DNA from: Symsagittifera roscoffensis
Taxonomy: Eukaryota > Xenacoelomorpha > Acoela > Convolutidae
Direction of reading: 5' to 3'
NCBI RefSeq assembly: GCF_963678635.1
Contig: NC_087063.1
Span: 22,450,701 to 22,514,700, forward strand
Length of the DNA stretch: 64,000 bases
Shown: piece after piece, positions 36,001-48,700 of the stretch
Numbering within the stretch: the stretch's first letter is position 1
How the letters are laid out: the number at the start of each line of letters is the position of its first letter
Notes under the pieces: model-generated
Database searches by the model: none
What the model saw: only the letters and a program-made list of their open reading frames with translations
Told to the model about the DNA's origin: nothing
Translations under genes and position numbers: made by a program

Positions 36001-39000
36001 CCTACGAATACCCAGCAGTCCTCGGAGACAATCCACCAAAAATTGCCAAAGAAGAAACCGAATTACCAAGAACAACAAGAAGAACACTGGCACAGCTCAG
36101 ATCCGGCTACTCAAAGTTCCTGAACTCGTACATGAACAGAATTGACCAGACAGTAAGCGAACTTTGCCCGGACTGCGAGCAAACAAGCCACACAACTATA
36201 CACCTGTTCGACTGCATCGCAAATCCTACGAACTTAACCCCAGCCGATCTCTGGAAGCAACCGAAGAAGACAGCAATATTCCTGAAACTCCCCACAACCC
36301 TGGACCCAACAACGAGCGACGAATAGATCTCAGAAGGGCAACAACAACAACAACAACCTTTTTTGTTTTTTTTAGGTCGACCAATTTGATTTTTTTCCGA
36401 GCTCTCCTAAAGCACTAAATAGTCCTCCCTGTTTTGGCCAAAATTTCTGCGCCGCAGGCTTATTTTTGAAAAAAAAAACAGGTCAAAAAAGCCGTTTTTA
36501 GGCTTTTTTTTTGAAAAATTTGACAAAAAAATTGCGTTTTTTTTGGCGCATGCTCCCCCTCAAAGTTAGTATACATTGGCGCCAAAGGCGCCTTTAGAAA
36601 ATTTTAGGGTCAGTCGGCAAAAATGGATTTCTTAAAAAGTACCAAAGGGGGGACCCTTTGGGTCGGCAGGGGATCGAGTCCCTGAGGGGGGGTCCGCCCC
36701 CCCTAAATCTGCCCCTGGGTCGAATCCCTGAGGGAGGCGTCCGCCCCCCCCCCCACCCCCTCCCCTAAATCCGCTACTGGTTACGTCATCCCTAAATTAT
36801 GGCCATAATCGAAGGCAGTTCCATACATAGTTGCCAACCTTTGTCCTTTCCCTCCATTATTTAGGGCCATAATGGGCCCCTACCATTATTTTTGTGGAAG
36901 CCCTCGTTGTGCGGAATTACTTACTAGTAAGTAAAATAAGGCTTATTGTAATTACTAGTAAGTTGAACCAAAATGAAATTTTTGAAAGAAATGAGGCTCA
37001 ATTATCAGTCGAAAGAGCAGATAAACTTGTTTTCATATAGGCTCTTTTTCCTTTCCCCCCCCCCACCAGCGAAATTTTAAAAGTAAAATTTTGTTCACAT
37101 CATCGGATTGTTACAAAAATTGGTATGCGGACTAATTAGGCTATGACAAACATATTTGGTCTTCATACGTAACCTTGTAAAACCCCTCGTTACTTCATAA
37201 AATTGATGTATATGTGAGGTGGGGGGAAAAGGAAAAAGAGCCTTCATATACTGCAACGCTGCTTTACTTAATAATGATTCTTCATAATTCATAATATGAT
37301 TCTTCATAATGATTATTTAGCGGATTTTGAGCTTGTGTAAAATGTCTTCATACTTGGTAGTTTTCAAGCAGACCCTGAATTTTTGAAACTTAGTAAGTAA
37401 AAGTAACTTACTAGTAAAAAAGTGGTAATATACTTGACTTACTAGTAAGTGAATTTTACTTACTAGTAACTGCACAACCCTAGCTGCGAAACTGGAAAAA
37501 GGCCCCTGTATATTCGATTCTGTCCTTCCTTAATCGTGTTAATAAATGTTAGAAAAATAACTTGACAAAAAAATTAATGGTCCCAGAGAGGCTCGAACTC
37601 TCGACCCTCGCGTTATTAGCACGATGCTCTAACCGACTGAGCTATGGAACCTTATAAATCAATTGTAGCTTCAGTTTATAGAATGCGTTGCGTTGAATGA
37701 GGCAAAACACTCTGATGCAATAATGCGAAAATGCATATTCTAGAATATTCTATGGAACAATGTTGATTTTCTGTATTTACAATTTTCGAGTTTTTTTCGT
37801 CCAAGTTCTAGAACATTCGAAGCAAGATTATATAAATGTAATTACTTATAATCCTTATCATTAATCTTACATTTCATGTTGAAAAGCTTTAAACTGTTCT
37901 GCAGCTGAACTTAAAGTTAATTGAAAAAGACTAAACTGTCGAAGAATATGCTTCTGCCAAAAATTTACGCAACAGATGATCTATTTTCGTGTTCTGGGCC
38001 TTTCCAACTTTTGAAGCGGAGGCCCCTTGCATATGTTTTGCCGTACCCCGAACGAAGAAAAGTCGCTAAAATTACTCTGGCTCCCGCTATAAGCCCGTCG
38101 AAAACCAGAAAGCCTAGTCTACGATGCAAAAACTGCGACGAAGTCCGCCGATCACTGAAAAAACATCAAACAAACAAGAAGACATTTGACGTTGAACAGA
38201 AAAAGGAGCAATTAACTAGAAGGCCAGAAACAGCTTCGGTGCTGGGAAAACTGACGAAAATGGGAAACAAGTTGACGAGAGAGGAGCTGGAACTTCTAGG
38301 AATGAAAGAGGAGTCAAGCTCAAATTGGATCTGCTCAACGAAGATCGAAGGAATGGACCCTGAGAGGACAAAAATAACCTTAGACGAAAGGAAAAGGACG
38401 GTTCTCTTGGAGGGCTCCGCAGAGTGGAAGAGCAACGATGAATCCAGCTTCAGCTCCACGACCTTCTCGAGGATCTTGAGGGTTCCTGGGGATGTCAAGT
38501 TGGAATCCTTGGCGTCGAAGATGCTTCCGAGTGGCAAATTGGTTTTGGTAGCGGAAAGAAACATAAATGAAAAACTGTCCTCACAAATCGAGAAGGAAAC
38601 TTCTGAAATTGCAAAGAAAACGCCAGCTTGGGGCTCCGAAACTTTGGCAGCTAATGACTCAGACAGGAGATCAGACGAGAATAAGAATAGTGAAGAGACG
38701 AATGAGAAGCAGATGGATACTGATGGGTCGCCGAATTTGAAAGGAAGCCGAGAGAACGAGAGCTCATCGGAAGACGAAGAAAAGGACAACGAGGAGGAAG
38801 ATCGTGATGTAATTCCGCTGTTTACAGTCGATGACTCTATTTCGGATGAGGCAAATGGCGGCGAAGTAGCCGAAGTTGAAATGGCCGAAAACGAAGAAGC
38901 AGACCGAGAAAGTGCCTCGGGACACACGTGGTTAGACGTCGAGGATAAAGACGTCTCGGAAACCACTGCGATGAAGACTAACGAATTAGAACTCGCGAAA

Positions 39001-42000
39001 GAACCTTCGCTAGTAGAAATTATTCTCATAAAGAAGCCAATCGGCAATGAATGGCCGAATTTAAGCTGATTCGCAAACTGGAAAAACTGACGAGATGTTT
39101 TGTGATTTTAAGTTATAGTTTGAATTATAAATTGATGTTTCTTGTCGATTTATTGTAGCAATATATATTTGTGATGATTCAATTTATTTTTAAATTTTCG
39201 CAATTTTTTGTGTTATGTGCATTAGGTGGGTGTTTTCTCGAATATCAAATTGCACTCGGCGCTTGCCCTGAAAATAAATTGAAATTAATTTTTACCTAAA
39301 ACGAGTTGGCCTTCTAATTAATTAGATCTACGACGTATTCACAGGGGATCTGCTCACCTTTTGAGGACCGGTCAATCTTCATTGTACTTAACCTAAAATA
39401 TGGAGCAAAGCAGCCGTTAATACCCGCATCCAGTTTCAAGCGTTAATAATCGATTATATTACGATTTTAGTACAAGTCTCTCTAAAATTGAGAAACAATC
39501 GATTTTAATCAATTAATAATCAATTATAAGGCTCTTTTCCAGTCCCCCTTTCAAATTCATTTTTGAAAACCTTAATTAACGTTGTCATAATGCAATGAAA
39601 ATTGGCGTGGTGAACAAATTGACAATTATGAACAGATTTGTTCTTCATAATTTACAATCTCTCGATTATAGTCTCTCTTTTTAAAATCAAATTATAATTA
39701 ATTATAATCCATTATAATCGATGATAACGATTTTTCGATACAATTATAATTGATTATAATCCATTATTTTTATTCAAATTTCTATTTCATTAGTTTTGCA
39801 CAAAAATCCATTATAAGCGATTATAATTGATTATAATCCCTTTTGTTTGTCCATTTTTGTCTTCGAAGTTGCATCTAAATTGCTTATATTTTATGCTTTT
39901 TGTAGACTAGACGTTGGTTCCTATAAAAAATGAGACAAATATTTTAAAAGTTTTCCAATTAATTAAAATTTATAAGTTTTTTTCATTTTTTCCCAATTAG
40001 AGTTGTTTTGTGATGCATATTTTAAGCTTTTTGAAACACCAAAACATCAGCAAATTGATTTAGTTTCATGATTGATTCGGAAAATTTATTTTTCATCTAC
40101 CGCTAGAACCATTCCACTCATATGAAAGGATCTCTATGAAACTTTTGTTTCGTGGTAAAACTTTGTCTTCAGATGATCCAAAGTGTTCAAGAGATCTCTC
40201 TTTTTAGAGATTTTCTTTTTGACACAAAAATAATAACCCATAAGATATAATTCGAATATAGAAAAATTTCGGCAAAATAAGAGTTTATAATCGATTATAA
40301 TTGATTTTAAGGGTTTTTAGTAAGAACTACAATCAATTATAATCGATTATAAAAGATTATAGTCTCTTGGAAAATATCACGATTATAATCAATTATAAAT
40401 CCCTTAAAGACCTAATTTTGGTAATTATAATTGATTATAATTGTCAAAAAATCATCATAATAATCCGTTATAATCAATTTTTTACGCCTAAACTTGGATG
40501 CGGGTAGTGTTAAAACATAGTTTAAAGTTTCCGCTGTGCTTCGACAGAAATAAAACTCAATGTATGCTCAAAATTGAAATCATGAATGCTGTCAGAAAAA
40601 TACTTTTTTGAACATCTTCTGTGTTAGCCTTTCTACTGAAAAAAGATTATTAGACGTTGTGTATTTTGGTTTGCTTAATTTCCTGATTTAGTTCATCGAA
40701 CAACAAATGAAGTGCATATTTATATTAAGACAAACTTTTTATGTTGATATTTAATTATAAATTTTATGGATAAATATTTTTTAGTTTGTAGTGTATTTCA
40801 AAAGCAAGGAATCATAGTTCTCTCAAATCCACGCGAGTTGGTCGAGTGCGATTGCCTCGTTGTTTAAACACACAATCTGGGATACTTGTCATCGGGCACC
40901 AGGCCGTGCTTGCACCTTTTGTTGTACTTCTGGGTTGTCTCGAATGGTTTCTGCCCTTGCCAGTTGCCACCTGGTCCGTACCTGAAGAAACTTGTTAATG
41001 TAAGAGTAGCCCTGATCAAGAACAGATCTCAGAATTTCGCCGGGGGGGGGGGGGGGGGGGGTTATTCGGAAAATATTTTCGTCCACCTTTTTTTTAAATC
41101 GACCAAATGGATTATCCGAGCTCTGCCAAAACACTACGATAACTCTTGCGAAAATTTTGCCCGGCAGGCAAAATTTAAAAATTAGATGCCAAAAACAACA
41201 GTTTAGGTTACTTAACTCATTTCATATTGATTGATAAGTCACTATTACACTTGCGAACTTATGTGAGGGTTAGTGTAATAGTACGACTATGCTGTTTTTT
41301 TTCTAATCTAAGTCGCAAATATTGGTGCCACTTTGGTGGCGCCTTTACGGCTTTTTGATATCATGAGCTTTGACATTCGAATAACAGTTATTTAACACAA
41401 TTGACGCATTTTTAATTCATCAATTGCACCGAAAAAAGTTATTTGTTTCAAACAAAATAACAATAATAAAAACTCGATTTCAGAAATTTTGTAATTCATG
41501 ATATGTCACAATTTTTTGAAATGCAAAATTTGGCTCTTTTCCAGTCCTTCCATTTTATTTTTTCTGAAATTCAATGTATTAAAGTCTAAATAAAATTACT
41601 TTTCCTAACTGCATCAAAACGTGTCAGCGTGAACAGCTGAACAAATTTTTTTCAGTTTTGTAACTTTTTGAGGGGTGGGAAACTGGAAATGAGCCTATAG
41701 TTTATACAATATGGCTTTATGCTCTCCAATTTATTTCATGCAAAGTTAGTTTGGGTGCCTTCAGTTTGTTTTATTCCGAAATATTACTCGCAAAATTGAG
41801 TCAATCTGTGTTTGGTACCACTTTTGCTGCATCGCATGGGAAATTTATCAGCACGCAGCTGCTTTATTTGTGATTAGTATTTTGCCGATTGTTCAGAGTT
41901 TGTGGCCGAGAGGGCAGGGCGCGAGACTCCAATTCTCGAGGTCGCATGTTCGAAGCCAATACATAGGAAAGTTTTAGTAATTCGAGGCTTATTTCTATTT

Positions 42001-45000
42001 CTTATTTGACCCTAAAAGCTGCTTTTTTGTCGTGTTCTTGCTAGTGTTTGCGAATTGCAGCCTCGCTACAGAGTGGATGTCGTAAAATAGTATAAAAGAG
42101 GGGACCTATAGGTCGCCTGAGGGTCAAATCCTGAAAAAAAAGAGGCCCGATCCCCCTCAATTTGCTTCTGGGCCTTATGCTCATAGACGCTTGGGGAGAA
42201 TAGACTTTCTCGGAGTGAATCTTATTGTCATGAAAGGCGTAAGTTTCAGTTTCTGACTCCGCCGAAATACATAAATTGTACCTGCAAACATAGTTGGTCC
42301 ATGTCTGCGGACTTTTGCTGTTCTTGTAGGTAGTCTGGCACTTCTGCTGTGCGCACCCTATGAACTCAGTGTCGTCCCATAGCATCTGGGTCAAGTGACC
42401 ACATTCGTTCTTCGCTGAAAGCAGAAAGGTCAATAAGGGTACTATTGTCTAACCTTATCATTGAGTATGGTGTAAATATCGAGACTTTTTGTATTCTTGA
42501 CTCACGGAGCTATCAACAATAGTAGCAGCATATGTAACTGCTCGGTAATATTTTCTGACCCAGAAATTGAAAGAAAAAGTTGTTTTTTTCCCAAATATTT
42601 ATCATTTTTATAATTTTTTTGCTTTAGATTTTTAAACCTTAAATAAAACTAGGTCAGCCATTTTATTCAAGATATAATTTTCTAGAAGGTTGATTTCAAC
42701 TTTTTTGTGACTGCTTCGGCCGCGAAAATGTCATAAAATTGGACATACTCATCAAAAAACCCTTCTGAGCACATTTGCTATAATAATACACAAATTATTT
42801 TTAAAGTTGAAATTTTGCGATCTGAGGGGTTTCACTGTGTATTAGTTTGTAGAAAGAGGGAATGTAATTGTAATGTGCGGTAAGGAAGCATCCGCAATAC
42901 TGAAAACAGTCTTACGGTAACAGTTGTGCTTATGCCAGTCGTAGAACATGATTTCCTCATACCATCCTGCGACAAAGTCGTTCCCCACATTCCTGTTGGC
43001 CTTGTAGCCTCCCCCGAAGTACAGGTTTTCACCCACGTGACCTCCAAATAGGTCCATCAGTTTCCAATTCACGCCCACCATAGGAATAATGTGCTCCTAT
43101 GTCAGTAGAGGGGGGTGTTCTTTTCTCATTGTTTCTACTAGCCCGTCCCTAACCAAACTAACTTCAAACTTCTCATTGTTTTTTTACCCAAAACGGAATG
43201 TCAGATTTGGGCAGGTTTTTAAGCTTCGATGAACGCAGTTCAAACTCTTGTATAGGTCGTGGTGATTGTTTTTATTTTAAGGAAAAGTCTTAAAATTTGT
43301 CCCGCTCAAATTTAATTTTTAAGAGTAATGAACATAGTGGGTACTCTAATATAGGTCTTGGTGTTTTTTTCAGGAAAAAATCTTAACGTTTGTAAAAAAT
43401 CTTAAAGTTTGTTCACGCTCGATTTTTGACTTTTCGCAGTTTCACTTTTGATTTAGTTTCAGGTTCAGCTCATGTCCTTAAAGAAGGCAAACTCAACTTT
43501 CGAGCAGCAAAAGTGTAAATAGTCTAATTTCGAAAAGGGAATTTAAGTTTCAGATTTCCCAGCGCAATAAAAATTTTATTTAATGATCCAGTTTTCTCAA
43601 ATTGGGTTCATTTTATCAAAAAAAAAAAACAAGTCATAACTTGCTCGTAAAATTAAAGAGCTTTAAGGGAAAATATTTTTTTTCTCTGAATCTCAAAAGT
43701 TGAGGTTTTAAGAATAACAAGTCAATTTTTTTCTGCTTTCTTGCGTTGATTACTCTTTTCAGCTGTCAGTTGGCTGTTTCGCAGTTTTTTCGTTACTATT
43801 TTTCAAGTTCAGTTCTTTTTTTGTTAAAAGGAACGCAAACTCCATTATAGAACAGCGGAAGTGTGCAGGTCGCGAAAATCGTGATTGACTTCTAATTTCG
43901 AAAATGAATTTTAATTATCTGATTTCCCAGCCAAATAAATTTATCTATTGTTTCAGTTTGGCGAAATTGATATATACGACAAGTGGAAGCCAAATGCATG
44001 TTTTTATACTTCTAGGCACAAATTTGATAATTATGGATTATTGAAAGCTCTTATTTTTGTTGGTTTGATTAACAAAAATGGAAAGAACAAACAACTGTTG
44101 TGACAATTTTTTCTGTTTTTGGTTCGGTGTAGCCGGCCATTTCTACCAAGAAGACCCCCCTTTGTACATAAATTGGCAGTCTCCTGAGCTGACTTCTCCA
44201 GTTCATCGTCCCATTTGAGTCTCTTCATGTTCACAGCATATCCACTGAATTTTTTGCCCTTGCGATCTTTCCACCCGAGGTTGTTGCGGAACTTGTTGTG
44301 GGAGTCCAGCGACTGCCATTTTTGTCTCTCAGTCAGCTCTGAAACAAGCGATGATTTCTAATTATTATAAACACCTAAATTTGATCTGAAGTTAATTTTT
44401 TGGGAAATATTGTGGAATTTTTGGAGACAATTCGGAAATATTATCGACCTAAAAAGCCTAATTTAGTTTTGATTTTGCATAAACTAAAAATTTTATCGAA
44501 GCGAAATCGGTTTAAACTAAGAAATATTATAATCCTGGCTTTGATAACTTACCATATTGCGCGAGAGAAATTGCTAAAGTTGCCAACAACAAGAGTAGTT
44601 TGAATATTAATCGGTACATGAGAGCTAAGTTTCAAAAGTTTTCAGCTACTGGTCTCCAGTTATTATCCGTTGATATGGAATGGAACAAAAAAATGAAACG
44701 AAACAGAACATATGGTTAATTTGTTGTGTGAGACCTAGTTAGTTTGACCGTTATAATCACAATTTCTGACATCAAAAGCTGGAAAATAATCGAAAGTTTC
44801 GAAGGCCTACCTCAAGTGTGATCAAATATAGCAGCAGATGGAGTTAAAATTGACTAGATACCAGAACTTTGTAATTGTGTGTCCATTCCACCTAAATTGT
44901 CAATAAACATCACAGTCCCCGGAGAGAAATTGTCAATATTATTTGTGAAATTGAATTTTTTTAGCGCAGCAATCGAACCGAATTTCATACGGCCGAAAAT

Positions 45001-45723
45001 ATTCGCTGTTGCCCTATTAACTATTCCGATATTGAACGCAAATTTGATATCACATTATTCCAGTCGAAAGGGTATAAAACAGCTGCTGATAATTGCAACT
45101 TGTCAATGTATGACACGAATCTGGGTTTCTCTAGGAAAGTAAAGGGTTTCTCGTCCGTTCTTTTTTCGGGCCTCAGCCATTAGCTTGCAGTACATCTCTA
45201 AACCACAATATTATGACTTTTAATTGGTTATGAACGAATTGAATGCGTAATAATGTAGACCGTGTGATTTTTTTCTGTTTGTTTTTAGGAGAAATTTTCT
45301 TTTGCTCATTTGTATGTTTTGTCGCCTTGATTTGATTATTAATTACATACAAAAAAAACTTCGAAAATACATTTTTTCACTTCAAAAATTGCTGCTTAAT
45401 CTGGGTGCTATCAGAGACCAATCTGAAGCTCTGATTCTACCCAAAAAAAATATGACCTTCCAGAAGTTGCTGGTTTTCGAGAAATTTTTTTTTGTAATAA
45501 TATGAAATTTTCCAGTTACAAAAATACTTGCTGCTTAATTAACTATCTAAATTTACACATTAACGTTCTATGTCTCGGTCAGTATATACTGGGTAGACAT
45601 TTAGTGGGCATCTAATTTGCCCTTTGTCTATCCTCTTCAGATAATACGTACGTTCACCAAAATTTAATTGCTTAATTTGTTTGATTTTTTTGTAAATGTA
45701 TGTGTATGATCGAAGAAATAAAT

Positions 45724-45759
<36 letters not shown>

Positions 45760-48700
45760 TGAAGTTCAAATAAATTAATTTGCTAAATTACAAGCTAAAG
45801 GCTCTAAAAAATGCGATTCGCAGAAAAGACTGGGTTTTAATAGGGAGTTCTCATTGAAATAGAAAACTTCTTGACGCAGTTTTCTCAAATTGAGTGATCA
45901 AATTTATCAAAAGAGGAAACTTTTTGAAAGTCGATGAACATAGTGAAGACTCTTATACCGGTCTTGGTTATTTTTTTTCAGCAGTCTTAAAATGCTATAA
46001 TAACAACAGATGTGCTTTGGTATATGTCCTTTTTTGAGTTCAATTTAAATTCATCTGCTGAAAGTTAGGTTAGTTGCCCTCTGCAAATATGAATGTGGAA
46101 ATGGCGCGAAAAAACGTGAATTACTTCTAGCTTTGAAACAGGAATTTAGTTTTTAGATTTCCCAGCGGAATAAAAGTTTTACCTTTTATTCCAGTTGTTT
46201 CAAATTGAGTTAATTTTATCAATTTGAAACGCAAATTAACGATAAGCTTGTTTTCTAACTACTAGTCCTTAAAATTTAAATCTGAAAATTAATTTTAAAA
46301 ATATAAATGATTTTTTTTGCGATTTTTAATTCCAGTTAATTGAGATTAATATTTTTTTACTTACAATTAGTTGGTTTGACTTAATAATAATCATAATAAA
46401 ATGTTTCCAGTCTAAACAAATGTTTTTTTTTGTGAAATAAGCAAAATGTTTGACTGATACTAGATTAGGAGGACGCTATTAGTTCTTAGGATCTGCTTTC
46501 AAGCGCCTCAATTAGAAAAAAAAGTTACAGAAATCAAAAAAAAATTTATTATATACTTTCTTCGTCTTTAGTTTTCGAACCCTTAAGAAATCTGGAGCTA
46601 GTCTAGTATCCAAAGATAAAACTTCTAGAAAATTGTGCTTAAGAAAGTTATTTTGTTTTTGTTGGTGTAAAATTGAAAAATTTATTAGAACTAGGTTAAA
46701 CGTTCGCTAAGTTTTTGTCAATGAGATCTCATTTATTTTTGGTGTTTTTTTTTTCAAATGTTTTTATGATGCTTTTAAATTGCAGATGAATTATCTCAGT
46801 ATCTTTTTTGTTGATTGTAGAATCTTTATTTCACTTTTCCTTCTAATGGATTTTGATAATAGTTTCAGAGTTTCTCATGCGAAAAACCCAGTTGGTTGCA
46901 AAATTAAAAGTTTTATTCGTAGTTTTTTTGAATCTTTCAAAAGAATTCTTGTTATTGTTTCGAAGTTTAGCTTCAAGTGGCATGATTGATGTCATATCTG
47001 TGCGTACGTAAGCATCATGTATTGTAATACCAGATGGAAGTAATTTTTGTATTTTGGACCAGTTGTGCCGATTACAACGAGATTTGTAGATATTGGTTAA
47101 TTTAATTTTATTATTTCTTGAGAGGATATTTTCTCTAAGTTTGTAGTTTTTTGATGATTTTTTGTTATTATCCCTTGAGATGAAAAATTGATTGAGATTG
47201 CTCTGATCGGCGGTGAATTTGCTTTATGATGAAATGAAGCACTCTTGATAGTTGCAAAAATGTTATTTGATTTTTCAGCATTTTATAAAGTTAAATTTAC
47301 TGAACTGCCTGTCCTCGTATTTCCTCTGTTTTCATTTAAAAGCCTAAAAATGCGGTGATTTTGTGCTGAACATTTGTTCAGTCTGTTTTGATCGTGTTTT
47401 CGTTTTTGTGTCTGTTACTTTTCTTCTGACAAAATTTGATTGCTGTTTATATGCTACCAGATCCGCGTTTAGTTGATGGTTTATAGTTTTTAATTTTAGT
47501 CTTTCTTCTTTTTTTTGCGGCAATATTTTAAACTTCATTGTTTTTCATGTGTTTTTTTTCGAATGTTTTTGAGTTTTTAAAGGAAAAACCTGCTAATCGC
47601 TAGCTTAAGTGTGTTTGATATTTATCAAATATTCTTCAATATCATGGTCATTTTTTTGGGAATCAATCTAGTTCTTATGTTATCATAGAGTGCCAAGTTT
47701 CTGTATAACTTGTTGGCTGTTAAGTTAGTTTTTGTGTGTTTTGTGAGACATCTATAAAAAAAATCACTGAAAACTACATTTTCATTTGCTGGGAAAATAA
47801 AAATACAGTCGAGATGGTTTTCTAATTTGTTGAGAATTTCTTCTGTAACAGAGTTTGGTGTTATGTAGTCAGCTGTGACAATGTTTTTTGTTGATTTTTT
47901 TTCGATACTGCTTGATATTAACATTAAAAGCCAATTGTTCAATGAAGACTACTAATTCATCCGTTTTTGCGGTAGAGATATTGTTTTGCAAAAAAATACG
48001 GCTTCATCTTTTTTTCCGTTGTTCATTTTCAATCTGCATTCTAATTGTTGCCGCCCGAGGTCACTCAAGCAGTTTATTGAAGTTATTTGATTCATTTTTC
48101 TGAATATTGTTGTTTCAATTTTTTTCCGATTTTTTGTGACCCTAATTTTTTTCTGGTTTTCAAATTTCCTAAATTTTTTTGAATTGAGAAAAAAAAACTA
48201 GAGAACGGTACATCTAGAGAACTCATTTTTTTAAAATTTGAATAGAGTGTCACATTACGAGAAGTTGACCGAAAAAAAAATTAGCTGAGATGCAACTTAA
48301 CACCTTTTGTAGTGGTCTTGGGGAAATAGCAAAATTCCTTAGGTGTTTTTTTAGCCAATTTTCCATTTATCAAATCTCCCTTCTCTTTTGTCTTTATTAT
48401 TAATGGTTGCTTCCTGCAGAAATCGCGAAAAAAATTTTGCCTTCATCCGGAGTCTTGAGGCAGAAAATTTCACCGACTTTTTTTTGGATCGAACGGTTTA
48501 TGATTAACGAAAACTTGTCTGTTTTCGGGTGTCTTTCAGTAGTGTGTCTTTTTTTCTACGCAAAATCATGTGCCTGATGGCTATCTTTCTCTTGAATTTC
48601 ATTCGAGCTTTGTTCATTTCTTTTATTCAGGTGTCGAGCCCTGTCCACATTTTGTATTGCAGCTGTCAGTTCAATCTGCAACCCCACATCAGGAGCAAAT

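Larger units (their letters stand above)
35430..36779. mobile_element. hAT-like MITE M1 (outer element of a three-level nest)
   Basis: Ends CACGCGCGGATCTAGG (35430) and CCTAAATCCGCTACTG (to 36779) are imperfect inverted repeats of the CAGGGGCGGATCTAGG family. Flanks GTTACTTC (35422-35429) and GTTACGTC (36780-36787) form a 7/8-match 8-bp duplication. Interior contains a G13 tract (35456-35468) and GGCGCGCGCTCCCCC. M2 is inserted in it. Confidence 0.85.
23649..48630 (+). other. RALGAPA intron 10: about 25 kb, hosts other genes
   Basis: Defined by donor TC|gtaagt and acceptor tttattcag|GTGTCG. Splice phase (2 to 1-base start) and alignment to the orthologue are continuous across it, so no exon is needed inside. 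Contains three protein genes, one tRNA gene and most of the transposable elements of the window. Genes inside lie on both strands, so they are independent transcription units rather than missed RALGAPA exons. Confidence 0.88.

Noticed and set aside
35860-36295. Minus-strand open frames over the LINE fragment
   Set aside because: Shadows of the plus-strand LINE frame, which carries the conserved C-terminal motifs.
38166-39047. 293-codon open frame antisense to the alpha-crystallin gene
   Set aside because: Mirror of a Glu/Lys/Ser-rich coding strand; gives a Ser/Phe-rich protein with no domain. The sense strand has the recognisable domain.
45068-45083. TATA-like element as CAP promoter
   Set aside because: Plus-strand orientation and 450 bp distance do not fit the minus-strand CAP gene.
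44879-45142. 87-codon plus-strand frame upstream of the CAP gene
   Set aside because: No domain, no splice or homology support, AT-rich chance frame.
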